DNA of 64,000 nt, taken from NCBI RefSeq assembly GCF_030848505.1, contig NZ_JAVDDU010000013.1, positions 1 through 64,000 of the forward strand, given 5' to 3'. This document shows positions 54,368-62,780 of the stretch, one piece after another. The stretch is from Marinimicrobium hydrolyticum. GTDB lineage: Bacteria > Pseudomonadota > Gammaproteobacteria > Pseudomonadales > Cellvibrionaceae. A program made the translations under genes and the position numbers. Each line of letters opens with the position of its first letter. The first letter of the stretch is position 1. A model generated the notes under the pieces. That model did not search any database, had not been told where the DNA came from, and saw nothing but the letters and a program-made list of their open reading frames with translations.

Positions 54368-54392
54368 AAAAAAAGCCCGCACGAGGCGGGCT
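54368..54392 (-). terminator. Terminator downstream of rmf
   Basis: On the minus strand AGCCCGCCTCGTGCGGGCTTTTTTT forms a strong stem with a T-run. It is nearly identical to the terminator at 53449-53473, including about 25 bp of flank (GGAAGTTGAGAAGGAGTGCCC). Confidence 0.8.
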
Positions 54393-54559
54393 GGAAGTTG
54401 AGAAGGAGTGCCCAAAGGGCGGGTATTCAAGGCAGACTTGGCTATGAAACATGACCGGGGCGTCGTCAAAATGGCTCAAAGGCACATCTACTGCTGATGA
54501 ACTCCGCTTTCGGCCATTGTCTCTGCATGGCCCGCCTCGAAAGCGTTTTCGATCGTTTG

Positions 54560-54772
54560 CTAACTAAAATGCATATTGCTGAGTTTTTGCACCTGAGCCA
54601 TACGGTTGTAACCATCCCAATGATCAATTCGGGCTTCGCGCCACCCGGCCAGCCATTGCTGGCGAACTTGTCCACTTTCATGTGGACACAGGCTCCGGGA
54701 GCGGCCATCACTACCGGCTTGATAGCCTTTTCCGAATGCGCGTTCAGTCAGGTTACGTTTTTGACGTTTCAT
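54560..54772 (-). CDS. rmf: Ribosome modulation factor
   Basis: 70 residues that start MKRQKRNLTERAFGKGYQAG, with GRSRSLCPHE and RQQWLAGWREARID, matching Rmf, which dimerises 70S ribosomes into inactive 100S particles in stationary phase. Enterobacterial Rmf has about 55 residues; here about 15 extra C-terminal residues follow DHWDGYNRM. ATG 54772 was chosen because the conserved start begins there, with AAGAGGT 12 bases before; an in-frame GTG at 54784 adds four residues. A frame on the opposite strand is a shadow. Confidence 0.93.
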   Translation of the reverse strand: MKRQKRNLTERAFGKGYQAGSDGRSRSLCPHESGQVRQQWLAGWREARIDHWDGYNRMAQVQKLSNMHFS

Positions 54773-55144
54773 CAGTGAGTGCACCTCTTATGGCAGTTGA
54801 TCTAGTGTCGTCCAGCAATTTGGACCCGCGGAAGGAGTAAGCTGCCGGACGGGGTAAGAGCGCCGCGCCCCGGGGGTTGGGGGTTCCCGGAGTGGCGGCG
54901 CGGTAAAGCACTGCATATGCCTCGCTGGCTGTTACACTTGCCTGTGTTTGGAACCAGCAACGACATTCCTTTGAAGAGGCAATTGCAGTACACCAACATT
55001 GAGTCGGTTTGGGAACGAATTTATTTTTATAGCCAGGCGCCTGCATATGGCCCAAAGCTCTAGCAATGGGTTTGACAAAATGAACCTGCCGTAACCACAA
55101 GGCCTCTGGCTCAATTGAGCGTGAATGCAACTGAATAGGAATCC
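54773..55144. other. Divergent intergenic region between rmf and rlmKL
   Basis: No gene is seen in 372 bp. It should contain promoters for both directions. GCGCCGC at 54860-54866 and GCGGCGC at 54895-54901 flank a G/C-rich segment and could form a stem in the rmf leader or upstream region. No convincing -35/-10 pair was found by eye. Confidence 0.5.
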
Positions 55145-57364
55145 ATGGTGAGCCAGCAACATCCGTATTTCGCAACGTGCCCTAAGGGTCTTGAAGGTCT
55201 TCTGATGGAGGAGTTGGCGACGTTAGGCGCCACTCAGAGACGGGAAACCGTGGCCGGCGTCTACTTCGATGGCGATCTAGCCTTAGCCTACCGGGTTTGC
55301 CTCTGGTCCAGGCTCGCCAATAAGGTGCTTTTACCCTTGGCCAGCTTTGACGTAAGCAGTCAGGAAGATCTTTACGAAGGTGCCCACAGCGTTGCCTGGG
55401 AGGAGCATCTTGGCCCTCAGAGCACGCTGTTGGTGGACTTTATTGGTTCCAGCGATGCCATTCGCAACACCCAATTTGGGGCGGTCAAAATCAAGGATGC
55501 GGTGGTGGACCGCTTGCGGGACTTTGCCGGCTCGCGGCCTTCCGTGAGTAAGCAGAATCCCGATCTGCGTATCAACGCTCGGTTGAGCAAAAACAAAGTG
55601 GTGGTCAGCCTGGACTTGTCTGGGGAAAGTCTGCACCGGCGCGGATACCGGCTTAAACAGGGCAGTGCGCCCTTGAAGGAGAACTTAGCGGCTGGAATCC
55701 TAATGCGCGCCGGTTGGCCGGAATTGGCCCGCCAGGGCGCACCCTTGTTGGACCCTATGTGCGGTTCCGGTACCCTGCTGATCGAAGCGGCCCATATGGC
55801 CGCCGACATAGCGCCGGGTCTGGGGCGGGCGAGTTTTGGCTTTGAGCGCTGGCTCAATCACCGCAATGATATTTGGCTGGAGTTGCGGGAAGAGGCCATC
55901 GAACGCCGCCGCCGGGGGATGGCGGCTGAGCGGCCGGAAATTCGCGGTTACGACGCGGACCTCAAAGTGATTCGCGCAGCAGAAGACAACATTGTAAGAG
56001 CTGAGCTGGACGACTGGCTCAGAGTCAGTCGCAAAGAATTGGCGGCGTTTAAAAAGCCCACCCACACCACGTTCGATTCCGGCCTGATCGTTACTAACCC
56101 GCCTTATGGAGAACGGCTGGGCGAAATTGAATCCCTTAAGTTGCTGTACGGCCATTTGGGAGAGCGCCTGCGCACGGAATTTGCCGGTTGGCGGGCAGCC
56201 GTGTTCACCGGCAACCCGGAGCTGGGCAAACAGATGGGTCTACGGGCTGAGAGAAAGTACAAAATGTTCAATGGGGCCTTGCCGACGGAGCTGTTGCTGT
56301 TCTCAATCAATGAAGCCGCCTTTGTCAAAGCCGGTCCGCTCCAAGAGCCATCAGATCGAAAGGGAGCCGAGACGGAAGCTGCACAGCTTACCCCCGGCGC
56401 CCAAATGCTGGCTAACCGGTTGCGCAAAAACCTGAAGCAGTTGGACAAATGGGCGCGCAAAGAATCTATTCAGTGCTACCGATTGTACGATGCCGATATG
56501 CCGGAATACGCGGCAGCGGTGGATTTGTATTGGGGCGTGGAAACAGGGCGGCGCGGCGAGCCCTTGTTGTACGCCCATGTGCAGGAGTACACGGCACCCA
56601 AGTCTGTGGATGAACGCCGCGCCGAACAACGCTTTGCGGAAATTAAAGCCGCTTTGCCGCAGGTGCTGGAAATTCCATCCGAGCGGATCGTTTACAAACA
56701 GAGGCGCCGTAACAAAGGCACCAGCCAATACGAAAAACTGGCCGACCGCCCCAGTGGTGAACTCATTACCGTGCGTGAGGGCGAAGCGAACCTACAAATC
56801 AACTTGTGGCAATACTTGGATACTGGGTTGTTTTTGGATCACCGCCCCGTGCGACGAATGATTGCGCAGCAGGCCAAAGGCAAAAGCTTTTTGAATTTGT
56901 TTTGCTACACCGCCAGTGCCAGCATGCATGCCGCTTTAGGCGGCGCCCGTTTTACACTCAGTGTGGATATGTCGCCTACCTATTTGAACTGGGCGCGCAA
57001 GAATTTGGCGCTCAATGGTTTAAGTGAGGGGCGTAATCGTTTGGAGCAGGCTGATTGCATTAAATGGTTGGAAACCAATACCCAGCAGTTCGACTTAGTG
57101 TTCCTGGATCCGCCGAGTTTTTCTAACTCGAAAAAAATGCCCGATGTGTTGGATATTCAGCGCGATCATGTATCTCTGATTCACAAGAGCATGAAGGCGG
57201 TGGCACAAGGTGGTTCGCTGATTTTTTCCACCAACTTGCGCACGTTCAAAATGGATCAGGCCTCTCTTCAGGATTATGAGCTGCAGGATATTAGCGCGCA
57301 AACCCTCGATCCGGATTTCAAACGCAATCCAAAGATTCATCAATGTTGGATGATTCGCCACTAG
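55145..57364 (+). CDS. rlmKL: 23S rRNA m2G2445/m7G2069 methyltransferase
   Basis: Bifunctional enzyme that methylates G2445 (RlmL half) and G2069 (RlmK half) of 23S rRNA. 739 residues, close to the E. coli length. A THUMP domain (FATCPKGLEGLLMEELATLG at the N terminus) is followed by the RlmL catalytic domain with LDPMCGSGTLLIEAA near residue 202 and TNPPYGERLG near 318. The RlmK half has FLNLFCYTASASMHAALGGA near 581 and FLDPPSFSNSKKM near 654. ATG 55145 begins the conserved N terminus. Confidence 0.97.
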   Translation: MVSQQHPYFATCPKGLEGLLMEELATLGATQRRETVAGVYFDGDLALAYRVCLWSRLANKVLLPLASFDVSSQEDLYEGAHSVAWEEHLGPQSTLLVDFIGSSDAIRNTQFGAVKIKDAVVDRLRDFAGSRPSVSKQNPDLRINARLSKNKVVVSLDLSGESLHRRGYRLKQGSAPLKENLAAGILMRAGWPELARQGAPLLDPMCGSGTLLIEAAHMAADIAPGLGRASFGFERWLNHRNDIWLELREEAIERRRRGMAAERPEIRGYDADLKVIRAAEDNIVRAELDDWLRVSRKELAAFKKPTHTTFDSGLIVTNPPYGERLGEIESLKLLYGHLGERLRTEFAGWRAAVFTGNPELGKQMGLRAERKYKMFNGALPTELLLFSINEAAFVKAGPLQEPSDRKGAETEAAQLTPGAQMLANRLRKNLKQLDKWARKESIQCYRLYDADMPEYAAAVDLYWGVETGRRGEPLLYAHVQEYTAPKSVDERRAEQRFAEIKAALPQVLEIPSERIVYKQRRRNKGTSQYEKLADRPSGELITVREGEANLQINLWQYLDTGLFLDHRPVRRMIAQQAKGKSFLNLFCYTASASMHAALGGARFTLSVDMSPTYLNWARKNLALNGLSEGRNRLEQADCIKWLETNTQQFDLVFLDPPSFSNSKKMPDVLDIQRDHVSLIHKSMKAVAQGGSLIFSTNLRTFKMDQASLQDYELQDISAQTLDPDFKRNPKIHQCWMIRH

Positions 57365-57518
57365 CCGTCATTTAATCCCGACGGATTTAATGCCCGCATG
57401 CTGCGCTGTATGACAAGGACGTCGCCTCGGTTTTTTTCTCACTTTTTTCTGTTAAGCTGGACGACCCAGAAGCGGTAGGCTTGGGCCAATTCGTTGACGG
57501 ACAGAGAGGGAATTTGTC

Positions 57519-57962
57519 ATGGATATTCAGCGTCATATCAAAACGTGTGCCTGGATTTTAGCGGTCGGGTTGATCATGCAAACAGCGGCTTGCGGGACCA
57601 TCATCCATCCCGAGCGTCGCGGTCAGGAAGGTGGGCGACTGGATCCCGCCATCGTCGCACTTAATGCCGTTGGTTTACTGTTTTATGTGGTTCCGGGCGC
57701 GATTGCTTTCGCGGTGGACTTCGCTACTGGCACTATTTATCTTCCCAATGGTGATTCGGCGCAATTGAGTAAAGAGCAGATGGAACGCATTGCCGAGCAG
57801 GGCAATGTCCGCTCCGAGGAGCTGGAGAAGGTTTTACGGCAAGATTTGGGTATTGACGTAAGCCTGAAGAGCAGGGATGTAAAAATTCGTGTACTAAAAT
57901 CTGAAGCGCAGATGCATGCGTTGCTGGCGCATCAGCAAACAGTCGCCATGGTTCACCAATGA
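57519..57962 (+). CDS. Putative lipoprotein with one membrane segment
   Basis: 147 residues: an N-terminal signal (WILAVGLIMQTAACG) with a likely lipobox Cys25, then GTIIHPERRGQEGGRLDPAI and a hydrophobic segment ALNAVGLLFYVVPGAIAFAVDFATGTIYLP. The C-terminal part is charged and helical (LSKEQMERIAEQGNVRSEELEKVL). GAGAGGGAA precedes ATG 57519. It resembles a gammaproteobacterial family of small envelope proteins of unknown function. A small membrane protein follows. Confidence 0.7.
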   Translation: MDIQRHIKTCAWILAVGLIMQTAACGTIIHPERRGQEGGRLDPAIVALNAVGLLFYVVPGAIAFAVDFATGTIYLPNGDSAQLSKEQMERIAEQGNVRSEELEKVLRQDLGIDVSLKSRDVKIRVLKSEAQMHALLAHQQTVAMVHQ

Positions 57963-57993
57963 AGGCTGAGTGCTGCGCAGTAGGTACTTTTTT

Positions 57994-58245
57994 ATGCTTA
58001 AAAATCCGATTAAGGCCATACTGCGCAGCGATTCCCCGCCGGGCCTAAAAGTCATTGCGCTGAGTCTGCTGCTGCTTTTTGTCACAGCGCTCCCCTACAT
58101 GGCGTATGAAATGGTGGGCCCGGAGGATGGCAATCCACAGGTGCTGGGTATGCTCTTTGGCCTGGGCGCTTTACTGGCCCACGTCGGATTTATCGTCGGT
58201 TTGTTGTGGCTGATGTGGGAGAGTTACGGAAGAGGGCGCAAGTAA
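57994..58245 (+). CDS. Small inner-membrane protein
   Basis: 83 residues (91 from the alternative GTG 57970) with two hydrophobic segments: VIALSLLLLFVTALPYMAYE and VLGMLFGLGALLAHVGFIVGLLWLMW. The N and C termini are basic. Close spacing after the lipoprotein gene suggests co-transcription. No family recognised. Confidence 0.6.
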   Translation: MLKNPIKAILRSDSPPGLKVIALSLLLLFVTALPYMAYEMVGPEDGNPQVLGMLFGLGALLAHVGFIVGLLWLMWESYGRGRK

Positions 58246-58299
58246 ATTTTCGCGTACTGTTGTCCAGGGCACTTCGTAAGAGGAGTCCCGGGCGCTTCC

Positions 58300-58385
58300 C
58301 AGGAGGCTTTTCGAAAACGCCGTAGACCCATCCCTGGGGGCTCTCCCACAAGATCCTTCTTGTGAGAGTTTCGAAAAGCCTCCTG
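58300..58385 (+). repeat. Nested inverted-repeat element, copy 1
   Basis: A 17-bp perfect outer stem (CAGGAGGCTTTTCGAAA at 58300-58316 and its complement at 58369-58385) encloses a 52-bp core. The core starts ACGCCGTAGACCCATCCCTGGGG and ends in an inner hairpin CTCCCACAAG/CTTGTGAGAG with one mismatch. The core, but not the stem, matches copy 2. Confidence 0.9.
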
Positions 58386-58424
58386 CGAATCACCTCGGCC
58401 GCCGCAACTAACGCATTCTTACCT

Positions 58425-58451
58425 TGGATTCCCGCTTTCGCGGGAATGACG
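58425..58451. repeat. Single dispersed hairpin repeat
   Basis: TGGATTCCCGCTTTCGCGGGAATGACG is one complete copy of the window's common hairpin family, between the two nested inverted-repeat elements. Confidence 0.9.
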
Positions 58452-58510
58452 ACACTGGGTAGGTGATATAAGGAAAAGAACTCCGTAGCGTGATGCTACG
58501 GCGGGGCGTG

Positions 58511-58600
58511 CAGGGTGAGTGTTCAGCAAGCCTCAAAAGAGGGACCTTTTGAGGCAGTCCCCACGGATGGGTTCACGACGTTTGCTGAACATTCACCCTG
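58511..58600 (-). repeat. Nested inverted-repeat element, copy 2 (opposite orientation)
   Basis: The outer stem CAGGGTGAGTGTTCAGCAA (58511-58529) pairs with 58582-58600 with one mismatch. Read on the minus strand, the 52-bp core starts ACGTCGTGAACCCATCCGTGGGG and ends in the inner hairpin GCCTCAAAAG/CTTTTGAGGC. Copy 1 and 2 cores have equal length and agree at about three quarters of positions, while stems differ entirely. The gap 58246-58680 holds no gene. Confidence 0.9.
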
Positions 58601-58680
58601 CGCGACCCGAGAACCTTCTTACGAAGTTTAATTATTCCGGACAGTAGTGCGCCTTCGTGGGGATGGCAAATAGGGAGGTG

Positions 58681-60510
58681 TTAACCTTCGCCCAAAAATC
58701 CGCCCGATTGATGCGCCCACAGTTGCGCGTAAACGCCTCCGCTCTGAATCAGTTCGGAGTGGGTTCCTTGCTCAATAATGCGACCTTGATCCAGTACGAT
58801 TAAACGATCCAATGCGGCAATGGTTGATAAGCGGTGTGCAATGGCAATGACCGTTTTTCCTTCCATGAGCTGATTCAAATTGGTCTGAATGGCGGCTTCC
58901 ACTTCCGAATCCAGAGCAGATGTCGCCTCGTCCATAATCAGAATCGGCGCGTCTTTCAATAGCACTCGGGCGATGGCAATGCGTTGGCGCTGGCCGCCGG
59001 AGAGTTTTACGCCGCGCTCGCCCACATGGGCGTCGTAACCACGTCGGCCTTTGGCGTCGCTGAGTTCTTGAATAAAGTCGTGCGCCTCGGCCTGGCGGGC
59101 CGCTTCGATCATCTCTTCTTCACTGGCGTCGGGGCGACCATAGAGTAGGTTGTCGCGCACGGAGCGGTGGAGCAGCGATGTGTCTTGGGTGATCATTCCG
59201 ATCTGTGCTCGCAAGCTCTCTTGCTGCACTTTGGAAATGTCCTGGTCATCGATCAGAATGCGACCTTTCTCCAAGTCGTAGAAGCGCAACAGCAAGTTCA
59301 CCAGTGTGGACTTGCCAGCCCCGGAGCGGCCCACCAAACCGATTTTCTCTCCGGGCCGGATGTTTAGATTAAAGTCTTTCAATACTCCTTCGTCTTTTCC
59401 GTAATGAAAGCTGACGTGATCGAATTGCAGTTTGCCGTCGGTGACTTGCAGGGGTTTTGCGTCTGCTTGATCACGTACTGTGCGCACGGTGGAGAAGGTG
59501 TTGATGCCATCTTTGGTGGTGCCGATGTTCTCGAACAGGTTGGATACCTCCCACATGATCCATTGGGACATGCCATTGAGCCGCAATATGAGCCCCAGCG
59601 CGGCGGCGATGGCGCCGGTGGAGATGTTGCCGCCGTGCCACAGCCAGATGGCGAGCGCGGCCGTGCTGAAAATTAGCAACGCATTAATGGTCCACACGCC
59701 ACTGCTCAAGAGCGTGGCCAGGCGCATCTGTGGATAAACGGTACCGAGAAAGTGGGACATGCCCGAGCGGGCGTAGTCCGCTTCCCGGCGGGAATGGGAA
59801 AACAATTTTACTGTGGCGATATTGGTGTAGGTATCGACGATGCGGCCGGTCATTTCCGAGCGGGCGTCCGCTTGCCGAGTCGCTACTTGCGCCAGGCGTG
59901 GCAGGAAGTAATACATCAGCCCTGCATAGGCGATAAACCAAGCGACTAAAGGCATCCCCAGACGGTAGTCCAGGCTGCTTAACAGGACAATCATGCCGGC
60001 GAAATACACCAAAATGTATACGGCGATATCCAATAACTTCATCACAGTTTCGCGGACTGCCAAGGCAGTTTGCATCACCTTGGTGGCAATGCGCCCGGCA
60101 AATTCATCCTGAAAAAAGCTAACGCTCTGACCGAGCAAATATCGGTGCGCCAGCCAGCGGATCACCATGGGGTAGTTGCCCGCCAGGCTTTGGTGAATCA
60201 ATACCGAATGAAAAAACACTGTGATTGGCAGCACAATTAACACCAGAGCGCCCATCAGCAGCAATTGTGTGCCGTGTTGCGCCCACAGTTGATCGGGCTC
60301 GGTGGTACTGAGCCAATCCACCAGTACGCCCAAAAAGCTGAACAGAGCAATTTCGAGCGCTGCAATCACGGCGGCGAGCATAGCCATGGCTATCAGTAAG
60401 CCAGAGGCGCCACGGGTATAGTGGCGACAGAAAGCTACCAGGGTCTTGGGCGGACGCTCTGGCTCGTCGGGGGGGAAGGGTTTTAGCAGGCTTTCAAAAA
60501 AAGCGAACAT
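58681..60510 (-). CDS. ABC exporter, fused membrane and ATPase domains (MsbA/multidrug type)
   Basis: 609 residues: six membrane segments (LIAMAMLAAVIAALEIALFS onward) and a C-terminal ATPase with Walker A GLVGRSGAGKSTLVNLLL, Q-loop MITQDTSLLHRSVRDNLLYG, signature VKLSGGQRQRIAIARVLL, Walker B PILIMDEATSALD and switch H in AIAHRLST. A homodimeric half-transporter for lipids or drugs is expected. It stands alone on the minus strand. Substrate unknown; no sign of a link to the glycan locus. Confidence 0.9.
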   Translation of the reverse strand: MFAFFESLLKPFPPDEPERPPKTLVAFCRHYTRGASGLLIAMAMLAAVIAALEIALFSFLGVLVDWLSTTEPDQLWAQHGTQLLLMGALVLIVLPITVFFHSVLIHQSLAGNYPMVIRWLAHRYLLGQSVSFFQDEFAGRIATKVMQTALAVRETVMKLLDIAVYILVYFAGMIVLLSSLDYRLGMPLVAWFIAYAGLMYYFLPRLAQVATRQADARSEMTGRIVDTYTNIATVKLFSHSRREADYARSGMSHFLGTVYPQMRLATLLSSGVWTINALLIFSTAALAIWLWHGGNISTGAIAAALGLILRLNGMSQWIMWEVSNLFENIGTTKDGINTFSTVRTVRDQADAKPLQVTDGKLQFDHVSFHYGKDEGVLKDFNLNIRPGEKIGLVGRSGAGKSTLVNLLLRFYDLEKGRILIDDQDISKVQQESLRAQIGMITQDTSLLHRSVRDNLLYGRPDASEEEMIEAARQAEAHDFIQELSDAKGRRGYDAHVGERGVKLSGGQRQRIAIARVLLKDAPILIMDEATSALDSEVEAAIQTNLNQLMEGKTVIAIAHRLSTIAALDRLIVLDQGRIIEQGTHSELIQSGGVYAQLWAHQSGGFLGEG

Positions 60511-60683
60511 GACGGTACGGCTCGATCAGTGGCACGGTGCAAAGCACAGGCAGGGTTTGGAAAAATAAGCCGGTTATAGTAACAGTCTTTTTTGGTGAAA
60601 AGGTTATCTCTGCGGTAGACTGATGCGACACGAGTGAGCGCAGCGTGCGCCTTACTCCATGATTTTGGAACGAGGAAAATGCC

Positions 60684-61076
60684 ATGAGAAAACTGTTATT
60701 GGTCTTTGGCGCTGGCGCGCTGGGCGGTTTGATCAGCAGTCTGGTGATTTGGCAGTTTGGTTATACGGGTGTGAATCGAGCCTTGGGTGTGGCGATTGCG
60801 CCAGACCTTACCTTGAACTGGTTGTACCCACGTATTGTGTGGGGCGGCTTGTGGGGCTTTCTGTTTATTCTGCCGGTTTTACGCAGCCGTTTGCTCGCAC
60901 AGACGCTGGTGTTTTGTTTGTTTCCGGCGTTGGCGCAGCTGTTTATTTTCTATCCATACCATACCAATGCGGGCGTTGCCGGTTTGAACCTCGGTATGCT
61001 GACGCCGGTACTGGTATTTTTCTTTTCCTGGGTGTGGGCGTTGGCTACGGCGGTTGCTTTGCGGCTATCTCGTTAA
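60684..61076 (+). CDS. Small integral membrane protein
   Basis: 130 residues with four hydrophobic segments: LLLVFGAGALGGLISSLVIW, IVWGGLWGFLFILPVL, TLVFCLFPALAQLFIFYP and VLVFFFSWVWALATAVAL. ACGAGGAAA precedes ATG 60684 at good spacing. It converges with the pirin gene, with a shared terminator. No family assigned. Confidence 0.7.
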   Translation: MRKLLLVFGAGALGGLISSLVIWQFGYTGVNRALGVAIAPDLTLNWLYPRIVWGGLWGFLFILPVLRSRLLAQTLVFCLFPALAQLFIFYPYHTNAGVAGLNLGMLTPVLVFFFSWVWALATAVALRLSR

Positions 61077-61112
61077 CCCAAGGGACGTTAACCCAGTAGC
61101 ACGTTAACCGAA

Positions 61113-61134
61113 AAGGGCGGCTATTGCCGCCCTT
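61113..61134. terminator. Bidirectional terminator between convergent genes
   Basis: AAGGGCGGC and GCCGCCCTT form a perfect 9-bp stem with a TATT loop between the membrane protein and the pirin gene. Confidence 0.8.
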
Positions 61135-61158
61135 GCTTCTAGTCCTTCGACTTAGCCG

Positions 61159-62010
61159 TTAACTTGCCAAGCGACCCTGGCGGTAAGCTTCAATGGCTTC
61201 TTCAATTTCTTCGCTGGTGTTCATCACAAACGGGCCATATTGAGCGATGGGCTCACCAATGGGGCGCCCGGAGAGTATCAACACACTGACGCCTTTTGGT
61301 CCCGCGGTGAGGCTCAGCTCCGTGCCATCGCCCAGTACACCGGCATTACCGCTTTCCAGGCGGCGATTATCCGCACCAACTGCCACGTCTCCTTCAAACA
61401 CATACAAGAATACATTGTGGCCCTGGGGTAGCGGTTGACTAAACGTGCCGTTGGGCGGCAAGCGCAGATCCCAATAGCGGGGCTGGGTGCTGAGCCCCTG
61501 AATGGGACCACTGACGGTAGTTCCTTCGGCGCTTACTTCCCCGGCGATGACTTTAATGCTGCCGCCGTCGCTGAGCTTCACAAAGGGAATATCTTCCGCC
61601 GGTATATCTCGGTATTCCGCCGGCTTCATTTTTTCGTCGGCGGGCAGATTGATCCACAACTGGAAGCCGTGCATCAGGCCGTTGTCCTGTTGAGGCATTT
61701 CGGAGTGAATAATCCCGCGGCCCGCGGTCATCCACTGCACGTCACCGCCTTTCAGGTCGCCACGGTTGCCCATATGGTCCTCGTGCAGCATGTGGCCTGC
61801 GAGCATGTAGGTGACCGTTTCGAATCCCCGGTGCGGGTGGGCGGGGAAGCCGCCAATGTAGTCATCGGCGCTGTCGGATTTGAATTCGTCCAACATCAAA
61901 AACGGATCCAGGCGCGTCCGTTGTGTTTGCCCCAAAGTGCGCTTGATTTTCACTCCCGCACCATCGCTGGTGGGGCGGTGCGGGATAATTTGCATCAGTT
62001 GGCGTTGCAT
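61159..62010 (-). CDS. Pirin family protein
   Basis: 283 residues in two cupin halves. The N-terminal metal site is in FPAHPHRGFETVTYML (two His) and ends with WMTAGRGIIHSEM (His and Glu). Pirins bind iron; some bacterial members oxidise quercetin, others act in redox sensing. It is followed upstream on the minus strand by azoR, so a redox role is plausible. Starts at ATG 62010 or at the internal MQIIPHRP. Confidence 0.92.
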   Translation of the reverse strand: MQRQLMQIIPHRPTSDGAGVKIKRTLGQTQRTRLDPFLMLDEFKSDSADDYIGGFPAHPHRGFETVTYMLAGHMLHEDHMGNRGDLKGGDVQWMTAGRGIIHSEMPQQDNGLMHGFQLWINLPADEKMKPAEYRDIPAEDIPFVKLSDGGSIKVIAGEVSAEGTTVSGPIQGLSTQPRYWDLRLPPNGTFSQPLPQGHNVFLYVFEGDVAVGADNRRLESGNAGVLGDGTELSLTAGPKGVSVLILSGRPIGEPIAQYGPFVMNTSEEIEEAIEAYRQGRLAS

Positions 62011-62048
62011 ATCGACTCCTGATTAAGTGTCGCTGACGTGGTGTGCGG

Positions 62049-62651
62049 TTAAGCAGCAGCGAGTTGTTCGATTTTGGCGGACGCTTTCTCCAGCGCTCTT
62101 TCTTTAGCGCCTCTCATGGCCATACCCTCAGCGTAAACGAACTGGGTGCTGTGCAAACCCAAAAAGCTTAAAAAGGTATTCAAGTAACCGGTCTGAGAGT
62201 CAGCCTCTGTGCCCTCATAGAGTCCGCCGCGTGCCGCGAACAAATACACGGGTTTGTCATCCAGCAGGCCTTCAGGGCCGTTTTCGGTGTAGCGGAAAGT
62301 TTCTCCAGAGCGGGCGACGTGGTCGAAATAAGCTTTCAGTGTTGAAGGGATGCCAAAGTTATACATGGGCACACCAATCACAATAATGTCCGCTTCCCGC
62401 AGTTCGTTAATCAAGGTGTCGGAGTAGGCGACGATCTCCTGCTGCTCCTCGGTACGCTTCTCCTCCGGCGTGATGAAGGCATGCAATCTTGCCGCATCCA
62501 GGTGTGGGACCGGGTGGCGGGCCAAATCCCTAACCTTAACGGTACCTTTGGGGTGGCTAGCCAGCCATTGTTCTACAAATCGGTTGGTCAGGGCGCTGGA
62601 GTAGCCGTCATCGCCTGAAAGGCTACTGTTGATCTGAAGTAATTTGGTCAT
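62049..62651 (-). CDS. azoR: FMN-dependent NADH:quinone oxidoreductase / azoreductase
   Basis: Flavodoxin-like enzyme of 200 residues: LLQINSSLSGDDGYSSALTN (FMN phosphate loop), IIVIGVPMYNFGIPSTLKAYFDHV (PMYNFG FMN-binding motif) and FAARGGLYEGT. It reduces quinones and azo compounds. It is divergent from a LysR regulator, and the 129-bp gap between the two starts (62652-62780) is probably where the regulator acts. Confidence 0.93.
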   Translation of the reverse strand: MTKLLQINSSLSGDDGYSSALTNRFVEQWLASHPKGTVKVRDLARHPVPHLDAARLHAFITPEEKRTEEQQEIVAYSDTLINELREADIIVIGVPMYNFGIPSTLKAYFDHVARSGETFRYTENGPEGLLDDKPVYLFAARGGLYEGTEADSQTGYLNTFLSFLGLHSTQFVYAEGMAMRGAKERALEKASAKIEQLAAA

Positions 62652-62780
62652 CTTGAGTTCCTTGCGTGATGGGAATCATTAAGTTGCAACCATTAAACAA
62701 TTTGACGGATGAATGATAAACAGGGATATTTAGCGCAGTTTGATCGAAAAATTCGATTGGTTTGGGTTTCAGGGGGGCTA

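Noticed and set aside
54497-54778. A 93-codon frame on the plus strand
   Set aside because: It lies opposite rmf, which has clear family motifs; this frame has none.
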